From Nigrospora sphaerica (lineage: Eukaryota > Ascomycota > Sordariomycetes > Amphisphaeriales > Apiosporaceae): a DNA stretch of 64,000 nucleotides. Under the pieces are notes generated by a model that was given only the letters and a program-made list of their open reading frames with translations, ran no database searches and was not told where the DNA came from. Each line of letters begins with the position of its first letter. Within the stretch, counting starts at the first letter, position 1. Shown piece by piece: positions 53,559 to 62,997 of this stretch. The stretch is taken from the NCBI GenBank assembly GCA_018287875.1, contig JAGVVL010000022.1:4402001-4466000 (forward strand). Reading direction: 5' to 3'. The position numbers and the translations under genes are program-made.

Positions 53559-54717
53559 TTACACCGACGGCGGCGCGGCAGAAATGCTGGTCGGCGGGTG
53601 GCCCCTCTTCGCCGGCGCGGGCTCCAAGTCGCGGGTGCGTAGTTCCTGCATCAGGTTCGTGTTGTTGGACGAGCGGGCGACCCGCCGGATCAGGTCGGTC
53701 AGGTTCATCTCGATCTGCAGTTTGACGCCGTACGCCAGGGCCTGGTAGGACTGGTAGCTGGCGCGCGCGTCCCCGCCAAATTAGCCGTCCAGAGGAGCCG
53801 AGGCGCCAGGGGGAGGGACCGGTCTACTTACAGCAGGTCGTTGGGCAGGGACATCAAACCTACCAGAACCGCCTTCGCTTTCCCGCGTGAGACGGTGGTC
53901 CGACAAAAGGGGACGCGGCCTCGGATTCGCCCGTACTTACATCCAGACAAATCGAGACGACAACGGTGCCGACGTTGAACCAGAACACGGTGCTGTATTT
54001 AGAGAGGCCGTTGTCAATCAGGTCGCGGCGGACGCGGCGCAGGAAATACATGTTTAGCGACGCGTCGAGGCACAGGAAGAGAACCTTCTCGATGCGGTCC
54101 CACACGGCGTTGATGTGCTGCCATGTGTGGCTGATTTCGAGCTGGGCCGGGATCCAGATGATGAAGACGCTGATGTTGATGACGGCGGCGACGGCGGCGA
54201 CGGCGACCTTGAGCTTGCGAGCGGCCTCCCGGACCTCCATAAGGACTTTGCCACTCGGCCGTCAGCATCCATCTGCTACACGTTTCGGCGTAGTCCACGA
54301 TACTGAGTGCCCTCAGGCCCGAAAGACAGGAACCACGTGGCAACGCAGGGGACGAGTGGGAGGGGGTTGCGAACGAGAAATCCTGTTGCACATGACCTGG
54401 ACGATCAGCTGCGTCTGCAGGACCCAACAGCAGAGGATGCCGAACCATAACCAGAAGCTCGGGCCCAGCACGTCCATGAGGTACAGGTAGCCGACGATGG
54501 CGTAGGCGTTGTTGGCCAGCCACTGGCCCCAGATCATGGCGATGTAGACGCTGATCCGGTGCGAGCGCGACCACGAGTGGGCCGTTTGGCGCAGGGCTGT
54601 CGCCGCCGTGAGGATGGCGAGGGCCGTCATGAAGCCCAGGAAGACGCTGGCAAGCGTCTTGGTCAGCCCGTCCGTCGGCTGCTTGACGAAATAGTTAGGT
54701 ACCAGGAAGCCACCCAT
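53559..54717 (-). CDS. Fungal 7TM membrane protein of unknown function
   Basis: Four exons, join(54717..54375, 54245..53941, 53872..53832, 53757..53559), give 295 residues. Intron 1 (129 nt) uses a GTTCGC donor and a GCAAAG acceptor preceded by CTGAC. The frame it restores reads CNRIS|LLMEVREAARK, giving a continuous loop between TM3 and TM4. Exon 3 is only 41 nt. Hydrophobic segments: ~18-38, ~53-75, ~85-108, ~127-150, ~180-200 and ~205-225, with a possible seventh around 228-245. Conserved-looking features include WRRH-type basic loops, INAVWDRIEKVLFLCLDASLNMYFL and an amphipathic VKLQIEMNL segment. The polar C-tail is probably cytosolic. It resembles an uncharacterised receptor-like family common in Pezizomycotina; the topology is inferred. 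Start is the first in-frame ATG before TM1. Confidence 0.7.
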
Positions 54718-56055
54718 CGGGGGCGAAGGCAGCGGCAGGAGCAGATGCGGCCCATTCGGCGAGCAGGCGGCTTCGGGGAAAGGGGAGAAGCAGAAATTGA
54801 CATCCAAGGGGAGAGAAGAGGGGCGCACAAAAACGGGGATCTAGACCGGGGGGGGCGCGCTCGCTGATGCTGGGGACTCATATCTGGAGAGAGGTCAAGG
54901 TGGGCGAGTTTGCAGGTGTGTCGTGATGTGGACGCCACAGGATATGCGGGGGAAGGATAATGGGATCCATGCTTCCCACCTTCCTCCTCACGCCGTAAAT
55001 ATTCGATGCACCGGGGAAACCGGAGAAAGTCACGCTCTGCTCCTTTCCACGTCGCGCCCTCCCTCTTTTGCGCGGTTCCCCAGCTTCCCGGGGACGGGCG
55101 GCCCCATACGGACACTAGGCAATGCCGAAAATGCCATGCCGCAATCCCGACCCTGTCTGGATTCAAAGCGGATGCGTTGGAGAGCCCACGGGCCCATGAT
55201 GGATGGCAAGGCAAGGCAAACTTTTACGGCAGGGCAAACTCTAATTTCCCAACTGGAAGCGTGGCCATTGGTGGCCATAGGCTTGGGCAGGAGAACAAGC
55301 ACCCATTGGCGTGCGGACAAGTGCCGCCCCTGCAAAGGAAGGCCATGTCACCGCCTCGTAGCCGCTTGGCCGATCGCCCGCCCCAAAATGGACGGCAGCC
55401 GTCAGCCGGTCGCTGGGCCGTGACGTAAGGAATAGGCAAGGCAATTCAGGCGAGCGAAAGTCGTGCAGGAGAGTATGGTCCGATGGGAACGACGGTTGGA
55501 ATGGTCCGGAGGGCAAGGCGGATGCTTGTTTGGCGGTGGCACGGGTCTCAAAGTGAACGTCTTCTCTTGTTGCCTGACCTTGCGACTCTGGCTTGCTTCC
55601 CTCCATTCCGGCGACCACCACATCCACATCTCCGGACAACTTTCCGACCCGATAAGGCTTGGCGGTCGTCCTTCCGACCCCTCATAACCGTTCCGCATTT
55701 GATACCCCAAGAAACTGTGCACGAATCACAAGGTACACCCGAAGCAGGAATGAATGAATCAGCACGCAGTGATGACAACCACGCGTCACCCCAGCCACGA
55801 CGACCACGCGGCTTCACTGGACGTTGGACTCGGATTACCACGCCGACGGCAGCAAAATCAGTACCATGTGGCGGGACAAGAGTCCGGCCCCTCGTGCCAG
55901 CCCTCCTCCTAGGCATGTCGAGTATCCACCGGTGAGGCGGGTGATATGTATGGGAACTTCAAGATGAATAGTATGTAATCAAGCATCACAGATGCCCTAA
56001 AGTCAAACGAATCCGAAATACACCCCCTGCCTCCTATCCCAAAGGCCCAGTGGGA
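54718..56055. other. Gene-free gap
   Basis: No supported gene in 1.34 kb. This stretch covers the 5' side of the 7TM gene and the 3' side of OLE1. The open frames at 54663-55214 (-) and 55241-55639 (-) show no motif. Confidence 0.5.
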
Positions 56056-57573
56056 TCAGGCCGGCACCGTGTTTTCGTGGGGCAGGTTGATCCTGGTGTC
56101 CTGGTCGGCGGCGCGGAGAATGCGGCGGCCGGCCGAGTCGTGGACGAGGTCGGCGAAGGCGGCCTTTTCCGACTGGACGCGCTTCCAGATCTCGACCTCG
56201 CCGCCGCCGCGCAGGACGCCGACGCGCAGCGTCGAGAGGAGGTTATGGGCGGCGTTGGAGTGGTCGTAGACGCCGCCGTTGAAGATGGCCGTCGCGTCCT
56301 TGCCGATCGCCGACGCCAGCAGCGCCCGGCCACCCGGGTGGTCAGCCGCGAAGCCCGCCACGTCGTGGATGACGCCCGCGATGGCCACGAGCGCCCGCCC
56401 CGGCTGCCGCGCCGCCGCCACGTACTCGTCCCAGCTCAGCGCCGGCAGCTCGTCCAGCGGAACGCCCCAGTCGAGCTTGGCCCGGCGCTGGTCCAGCTTC
56501 TTCTGCAACTGTTGCACGCGGCCCTTCTCGACCTCGTTCTGCCGGAATTGCTTGAGGTCGTAGGCTAGGCCAAGCTGTTTCCACAGCCATATCATCCTAC
56601 GAGATACGACGTTAGACCATGTTCAGGGAGGAACCAGCCAGAAGGGAATCTTCCAGGAGGAGCACAGGATACTTGCCATTTAGTAGGATCGTACTGGTAC
56701 CACTCGATACCATTGCGGTAGTCCGAGGGGAACTCATGGTGATAATTGTGGTATCCTTCTCCCAGTGTCACGAGCGCGGTAATCCAGTTGTCGCGAGGGG
56801 AATTCCGGTCATCGAAGGGTTGGTCGCCCAACCAATGGGCCAGGGAGTTGATGCAAAAGGTGGCCTGCTGCACGAAGCAGCCGCGCAGGATGCCCGCATA
56901 CACCAGGCCGCCGAGCAAGTCGCCCCAGAGGCCGCACACGAGGGCCGGGAAGACGAAGGCCATGGTCAAGACCGAGAGAAGATAGTGCTTGTGCTGCCAG
57001 GCCACAAGGGCGTCCTGGTCCAGGTCCACGACGTCGGCGCGGCCGATGCGCTTCGGGTTCTGCTTGAGCACCATCCAGCCCATGTGCGAGTAGGCCAGGC
57101 CTTTTCGGACCGAGTAGGGGTCTTTGTCCGTGTCGGTGTAGCGATGATGGGCCCGGTGGCCGCGCGACCACCAGCGGATAGAGCCCTGGACGGCACCGGC
57201 GCCGACAGCGGCCAGATACAACTGCAGAGCGCGCGACCCCTTGTACGACGTATGGGCCCAAAGCCGGTGGTATCCTAGGGGTGCTGAGAATCAGTCCCGC
57301 CGCTGCGGTGCATTCAGGAGAGATGCTTTCAGGCCACGTACCGGCAGTAATACCCAGACCGGTGTTGAAGTAGTAGAAAACGGCGAAGAGCGCGGTGTAG
57401 GGGTGCAAGGGCACGAAATAAGCACCAACGAAGCCATAGAGGGGAATGACGACGACAAAGAAGGTGTTCAGCCAGTTGATGTGCTGGAACCAGTTGGCCC
57501 AAGTGAAGGGCTGGTCGCTAATGTGAGGAAGTTTCTTCTGGGCCGCGGCCGCGGCCGAATTCTTCGGAGACAT
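56056..57573 (-). CDS. OLE1: Delta-9 acyl-CoA (stearoyl-CoA) desaturase with cytochrome b5 domain
   Basis: Three exons, join(57573..57342, 57274..56677, 56596..56056), give 456 residues. It introduces the delta-9 double bond into palmitoyl- and stearoyl-CoA in the ER membrane. The three His boxes are complete: HRLWAH (80-85), HRAHH (117-121) and HNYHH (253-257). Four membrane segments fit the hydrophobic stretches at ~28-70 and ~165-215. A C-terminal cytochrome b5 domain (from ~330) carries HPGG (His363) and the second heme His in YDHSNAAHN, so electron donation is built in, as in fungal Ole1. Intron 2 (56676-56597) begins GCAAGT instead of GT; only this donor keeps the frame TG|G ATG ATA. 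A minus-strand TATATTTTA lies ~130 bp before the ATG. The N-terminus is shorter than in S. cerevisiae. Confidence 0.95.
56597..56676 (-). other. GC-AG intron in OLE1
   Basis: The 80-nt intron has donor GCAAGT, branch CTAAC (GTCTAACGTC) and acceptor CGTAG. Using the nearby GT (GTATCC, four bases downstream) would break the reading frame of the following cytochrome b5 exon, so the GC donor is the supported one. Confidence 0.8.
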
Positions 57574-59018
57574 GGCGCACGATTGACGGGAAGGGCGCAG
57601 CCGTGCTGGTGCGGCGCCGATAGAGGAGCAACGAAAATGGAGAGGAGCTGTACGGGTCGCCTCTTCTCAACGCTCAGCCAGGGCGAGCAGAGCGAGGGCG
57701 TTAAAATATACCACTCCTGAACAACGGCCATCCTCACTCCCGCGACTCGTTCGTCGTCGATGGGAAATTGATGGCGATTCAACAAACTAGGACTCGTATG
57801 CAAGCGTTCAGGCACCCGCGATGGACCGGATGGAGAAAAGACCGGGTCGGTTGGGAATGTCCTCGTGCAACCACTGTCTTGCGACTGCGCGCATCAAAGC
57901 ATAACGAAGACCGTAGGGCTGTACAGCTCAAATCTGTTGTCAGGCGTGAGTGCCATTTTGGCGGATGACATCTACGGGCATGGGGGAGATGTTCTTCGTC
58001 ATGACGTCCTGCGAGGACGTCGATATCATTATGGTGCCACCCAGCCCAGCCAGTCGTTCGACGCAACAGGACCGCTCGTGCACCTCGCGATGGCCCGGGG
58101 TCTACCTAGCATGTTGGCCTGATAGCCCATGGGCCGGCGATGCGCGGCGGCGTGGTGGCCGTGGTGTCGTACTGGTTTTGCCTCGATGTCAGGCAACATG
58201 GCATGTTGTTTTAATTTGCGTTGGGGGTGTACAGCTTTTGTTGGGACCAAAGTCGCTGGTCCGCAGGCGCTACTCGTGCTCCGCCCCACCTTGGAATTGG
58301 GTCGCAAAACCCTCTGAAGCTCGTGACACGTGTGTGCTCTTGGCTGCTTAAAGGAGTTGCTTCGGACGCCCGTGGTCAGCAGGTTTGACTTTACTGCCTT
58401 GACTGCCGGGTAGGCGGGCAGCCATAGGCCTAGCCGGTTCTCGTCAGCATTTTGAGAGCCGTCCTGGGCCTGGCGGCCGGAAATGGCACCCACTGCTTTC
58501 ATGCTTTCGCTTGTCTATGATGGCCGCAACTTGGCCGTGATTGCTGCCATAAAGAACGAATAACAAAGGGCCGTGAGTCCTTAATCAGTCTCACCATGTC
58601 CAATCAGAACGGTCGGTCTTGACAGCCATCGTGTGAAGACCCCAAGCGGAGAACTTACCCCGCGTTTCCCGGGGGCCTCGCCCCTGGAACCTCGTTCGAT
58701 ATAGCTTACTATTTATTCCGGACACTCCGCATCCAGGTACACAAGTTGACCACAGCCTCACTACTACTAAACACCGTGGACAACAGCAGATCCTTTGTCT
58801 CCAAAAACCCTAGGCTGAGCTTGTCCAGATGTTTCAATGCCAAGCCGGATGTTCCAATGCCCATAACCCCTTCTTTTCCCCCTAGCAACCAGCCCCCCGA
58901 CCGCGTTCACCGTAGTTCCTAGTAGACCAGGTAAGTACAGGCTTTCTAAGCTGTGAAGAAAGTATCAGTCGTCTCGCTTTTTGCTGACAGCGCAGTGCTT
59001 GCAGCCTGTTGGTACTGC
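57574..59018. other. Gene-free gap
   Basis: About 1.45 kb upstream of OLE1 and downstream of the 8-Cys protein gene. No supported gene; the open frame at 58029-58502 (-) has no motif. The region between 57574 and 57720 is the OLE1 leader and core promoter. Confidence 0.5.
57701..57711 (-). promoter_or_regulatory. TATA-box-like element of OLE1
   Basis: On the minus strand this reads TATATTTTAA, ~130 nt upstream of the OLE1 start codon at 57573 and followed by a GC-rich leader. Confidence 0.45.
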
Positions 59019-59930
59019 CTAATTACCTGAACCCCCCTGCCCAGTGTCGATAAGCAAAGCAGTCAATCCTACCACAGCCCAGAGAATTTGCCCCGGTACA
59101 GCCTCGACACAAGCCTGGAGAGCTGAGCCGGGAGGGACCTCCACGATTCCAGATCCGACTATGGCATCGTGGGCCCGCGAACCGCCGATCTTGTTCCCGT
59201 CCAACTTATAGAATACATTGGCCGGCGAGATGAACTCTAACTGCTTGCTGTCGAGCACATTGGTTTGCAGTGCCATTTTGACCGGGAGTTTGTCTTTAAC
59301 GTCGTTGCGGTAAAAGGCACTGCAGATCTCTCTTATCGTTGCTTTCGTAGTGTCGACAACCCATTGGCGTATAGTTGCTCTCTTAACACAGTTGATATCA
59401 CTGGCGGGAGAACCGTCAAACTCGCTGTTGCCGCGGAATTGGAGGCACATCGTATCGTCCTCACACTCTCCGGGTCTGGCAGCGACCATTAAAGTATTGA
59501 GCCATATATCTCCGCGCTGCTTGCAAGTGACACGGAACTTTTTTTTGACGGGATCCGTAGCGTCGCACCATGCTTCGAAGTGTTTATAATATCCAAGATG
59601 CCTTCTGAATTCGGGTACTTCGATTCTGCGGCAAACCGCTAGGGATTCCGGGCCTCGTTTCTGCAAGCTTCTTATGGAAACGCTTCGGCTTGAGAAGGAA
59701 ACTCTGCCTTCAAAAAATCCCGGCCACGGTTCGAACGGCGGGAAGAGGGAAAGCAGAACCTCGTCAGTAGTTGGAGCTTCGCCTCTCTCTTCGACTGGGC
59801 CTTGACCCAGAGCGGCTCTTTCTTCAATGGGGATCTGGCCCAGAGCGAAGTGAAAGATGTGAGCTGCAAGGACCAGCAATAAAATAAAGAAGTGAAGCAT
59901 GTCGGAGTAGTCACAACCAATGTAGCACAT
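59019..59930 (-). CDS. Secreted 8-Cys protein with Kex2 site (unknown family)
   Basis: Single exon, 303 residues from ATG 59930; the ATG at 59900 (MLHFFILLLV) would place the hydrophobic signal peptide right at the N-terminus and is equally likely. After signal cleavage (around residue 31) comes a ~60-residue acidic propeptide with an imperfect repeat (GQ.P.EER at 31-38 and 42-49). It ends in LQKR (91-92), a Kex2 cleavage motif. The mature part has eight Cys (100, 122, 136, 156, 162, 181, 203, 274), consistent with up to four disulfides. The C-terminus (281-295, ILWAVVGLTALLI) is hydrophobic, so either a GPI-attachment signal or a membrane tail. I do not recognise the family. The organisation fits a secreted defence- or effector-type protein, as an inference. 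A minus-strand ATATAAGG (59986-59979) ~50-85 bp upstream may be its TATA box. Confidence 0.7.
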   Translation of the reverse strand: MCYIGCDYSDMLHFFILLLVLAAHIFHFALGQIPIEERAALGQGPVEERGEAPTTDEVLLSLFPPFEPWPGFFEGRVSFSSRSVSIRSLQKRGPESLAVCRRIEVPEFRRHLGYYKHFEAWCDATDPVKKKFRVTCKQRGDIWLNTLMVAARPGECEDDTMCLQFRGNSEFDGSPASDINCVKRATIRQWVVDTTKATIREICSAFYRNDVKDKLPVKMALQTNVLDSKQLEFISPANVFYKLDGNKIGGSRAHDAIVGSGIVEVPPGSALQACVEAVPGQILWAVVGLTALLIDTGQGGSGN

Positions 59931-59978
59931 GTAGCAATTGATGAGTTAATATGGAAAGAAACGGGGCGGTTGTCTTTC

Positions 59979-59986
59979 CTTATATG
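59979..59986 (-). promoter_or_regulatory. TATA-box-like element of the 8-Cys secreted protein gene
   Basis: Reads ATATAAGG on the minus strand, 49 nt before ATG 59930 and 79 nt before ATG 59900. The spacing slightly favours the downstream ATG as the real start. Confidence 0.45.
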
Positions 59987-61211
59987 AAAATTCTTCCGGC
60001 TAACGACGTATCAAAACTTGGCCCTATGGCGGAAATCTCGGTGGCAGCTAAGTTGATGAGCAGTCTTGGTTGACGGCGAATTCGGGTTGCTTGAGTGGTA
60101 TGGCGCTACTCCACTTGATCGGAATCATGGCCTGGGAAGATGAGTTTACCGAATCTCGTGGTCTAAGTGACGGATCGGCATAATGCCAAGGAAATTTGGT
60201 CGCGCGGACGCAGAGAGGCCTGCGACGACCGGGACAAGGTTCGGACAGTCTGAATTGACTATGCCCAGGCTACTCTCGACACTTATTGCCAGGGTAGGCA
60301 TTTTTGACCCGCACTACGTAATAGGAAAGGGGCTCAGTACTTCTTGTCCAACGCCATACGATTTGGCCCGGGAAACGCTTGAGGCACTACTCAAAAGTAT
60401 CGATCGCACCAGCCCCAAACTACCCTTGGCGGAGAGTAGTAACCATTTTGACACTGCCGATAAAGTTTCCGGGAATCCGAAGTCGGGGGAAAGTCCTCGG
60501 TTAAGCTTCCCTTTCAGTCCGGCGACAGCAAAGAGCATAAGGCAACATGGGTTTTAGCCAGATTGGACCAAGCAGTGTGTCGCGATATGAGGTTATGCAC
60601 AAGGCTTGGCACCGCCTGCCAAGCCACGCGGACATTTCCACCTCCCAGGATTTGCTTGGCAAGAGGGGTCTTGAGCTATAATACAGACGACTACACACAC
60701 CTACCATCACGGTGTAGGAACCGTAACGGCCGCATGAAGAAATCCAAAATCACAACCCATCTGCAAAGCTACCTGAGCTGGCAGATGTTCGTTCTCATCT
60801 TTCAATCACGCTCCTTCCGCCATATTCGAACCAGAACCATCCCCCCTCGTCTCCGGGGACGGCTGTAACAACTCAGTGTTTGTACTTGGCACCCACCTCT
60901 TGCCTGACAGATCGTTTCCGTCGTATCACGCGGGGCTAGTTATCTGCTCGCCTGGTTTTTAGCTCATCGTCTGTGGCCAGCGCCCCTTCCATTCCAGTTG
61001 TTTAGGGGTAAACAGGTCGCTGAGTACAAGGGAAATCACCACAAATCGTTCCGTCGAGCCAAGTCGAGCTAAGGTGGGAGGATTGGGGGGAGGCTTCGCA
61101 AATGGTTGAAACGAATCCAATCTTGGGATTATATCAGTAATAATGCCATGCCATCCTAGAGGCACTGCAAACCAAAACCATGGGCTACTAGGATAACGAG
61201 AGCTTGCATAT
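59987..61211. other. Gene-free gap
   Basis: No supported gene in 1.2 kb. The 124-codon frame at 60183-60557 (+) has no motif and unremarkable composition; I leave it uncalled. Confidence 0.45.
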
Positions 61212-62201
61212 CTATTCAACAGCACCTGACGGCGATTCACCGGCCTGCGCCCCAACCCGGCCCTTCTGGAAGCGGAGCAGTTGCGCATAGACACCGTCCT
61301 CGTCCACCTGGCGCGGGACGAGGGCGGCGCAAGCGGGCAGCAGCAAGGCCTCGTCGATCTCCTTGTAGCGCCCCTCGGCGACGTGGATCAGCTGGCCGTC
61401 GCGGGCCGCGTCGGCCATCAGGACGGCGGCCGTCCGCGCGACGGCCGCCGTAGGCTGCACCCTGACGTCGATGGCGCACAGCGCCTCGGCCATGTCGAGC
61501 AAGATGCTGCTTGCGACCCAGCTCGGCACCAGCGTGTTGATGCGGATCGGCAGCCCGGCGCTCTGGAGTAGAGGCTTCAGACCCCTGCCGAGGCCGATGG
61601 CGCCGTGTTTGGACGCGCCTGGTACCGAAGGGACACATGGTCAGCCAACTTTGGCAAGCAACCCCAAGACGGGACAAAATCGGCGCAGGTAATAGTACTT
61701 ACAGTAGTCGACCCCACGAAAGCGCTGTAACCCCACCGCCGAGGCGTTAATAACGATACTGCCGCCCTCGGGACGGCGGCGCAAGTGGAAAATACCGAGG
61801 GTGGCGGTGTTGATGACACCCTTGAGGTTCACGTCGAGCGTGGCGTGGGTGGGCTCTTTCGGATCCCCGGCGGCGTCCACGTCAGTCGACAAGTAGTCGG
61901 CGAGGGGCCCGATACCGGCGTTGGCGACAACGTGGTCAACCGGCCGGCCGAAGGCGACTTCGGGCTGCTTGAACAGTGACACGAGATCGGCCCACGACGA
62001 CACGTCGGTCCGGGCGAACCGGTAGCTGGGACTGGGTCGGGTTTCGCTTTCCGGCTCTAGATCACCGTTCACAACCAGGGCACCCAGCGATAATAGCAGC
62101 TCGACCACGGCCAGACCGATGCCCTTGGAGCCCCCCGTGACGATGACGACCTTGCCCTGAAGACCCACCAAGTCCTTGTCGTCGATGCTGAACTCGGCCA
62201 T
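61212..62201 (-). CDS. Short-chain dehydrogenase/reductase (SDR family)
   Basis: Two exons, join(62201..61703, 61618..61212), give 301 residues. The 84-nt intron has GTAAGT donor, GCTGACC branch and ACCAG acceptor. Splicing completes the catalytic YCASK motif, with the Tyr codon (166) just before the split Cys codon. The Rossmann NAD(P) site is VTGGSKGIG (22-29), followed by the ARTDVSS strand, VANAGIG, NLKGVINTATLG and the catalytic Ser in VINASAVG. The enzyme oxidises or reduces an unknown alcohol/ketone in the cytosol; after beta-2 the acidic NGDLEPES segment suggests NAD(H) preference, which is inference. The C-terminal half (LVPSWVASSIL, then a substrate-lid region) is complete. There is no signal peptide. 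Length is somewhat above a typical ~250-residue classical SDR. Confidence 0.87.
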
Positions 62202-62637
62202 GGTGTGAGAGCTGTCTGCAGTTGAAGAGAAGGAGAATGGGATGATCCTAAGGATGTAACGATTGCAGCTGTACTATTAGGAGCTGGCGGGAAGGAATCC
62301 TAAATGGGATGGAGGGTGTGACAAGGATGTCCCTCTCTACCCCTCACGGATAACCACATCCAGTTGGTAGGACCACCGCCCTCCAAGACTGCGGCAACAC
62401 CCGGACGGAAAATCCTGCCGAAGGAGCATTTCATCAGGACGCTGACGGCGCAACTTCGGGTCGTTCATCCAGCCCGACGTAGTTGGACCCCGTTCGGCTC
62501 GCATCGGGAGAAGTCTCGGTCCTTGTTCAATGCTCGATCCATTTCTTTGTTACCGTTCGAGAGGGTCACCATGACTTCAGTTACAAATGATGAGCCTTTG
62601 CTATTTTTCGATATCCTTTCCCATTCGCTTTTTTTAG
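62202..62637. other. Intergenic region
   Basis: This stretch is upstream of the SDR gene and downstream of the Pth11-like fragment. No gene supported. It should hold the SDR promoter. Confidence 0.45.
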
Positions 62638-62997
62638 TTAATGAACGGTTGGTGAAAGGGCGGCTTCACTTCCACTTTCGCTTCGCGCGTCGGCGCGATA
62701 TCCTCCATCGTTGCACAGTTCCACCATACTCATATCATCGCACCTGTGTGTGGGTTTTCGCCCGGAGCAGGCGCTCGATTGTTGTCCACTGGGGCAGTTA
62801 AGATCTGCCTGGCTTTTGGCCTTGCACACAATGATTGTAATGATCGGTCCCACCATGGGAAGGCTGATACAGATGACAGTGACGTTGGGCTCCAGGCAAG
62901 CCAGAAAATCAGACCATATTCCAGTAAACATTATGTCGAGCTTACGCTTGGCGTCAAATCCATCTTTGTACCCTTTCACCATAGTATCCATAAGGAT
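62638..62997 (-). pseudogene. 3' tail of a Pth11-like 7TM gene, cut by the LINE insertion
   Basis: The minus strand from ~62997 to the TAA at 62638 reads a typical Pth11/rhodopsin-domain C-terminal segment: DAKRKLDIMFTGIWSDFLA, CLEPNVTVICISLPMVGPI (TM7 with the E..V...CISLPM pattern), then a Cys/Ser-rich polar tail. No upstream part of the gene can be found on the other side; the sequence turns into LINE gag at about 62,995. So this is the last ~118 codons of a receptor gene with everything 5' missing or moved outside the window. GC content is lower than in the intact Pth11-like gene at 35-36 kb, consistent with decay. Confidence 0.65.

Noticed and set aside
60183..60557. 124-codon plus-strand open frame
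   Set aside because: Neutral composition, no motif, no neighbouring exon; treated as chance.
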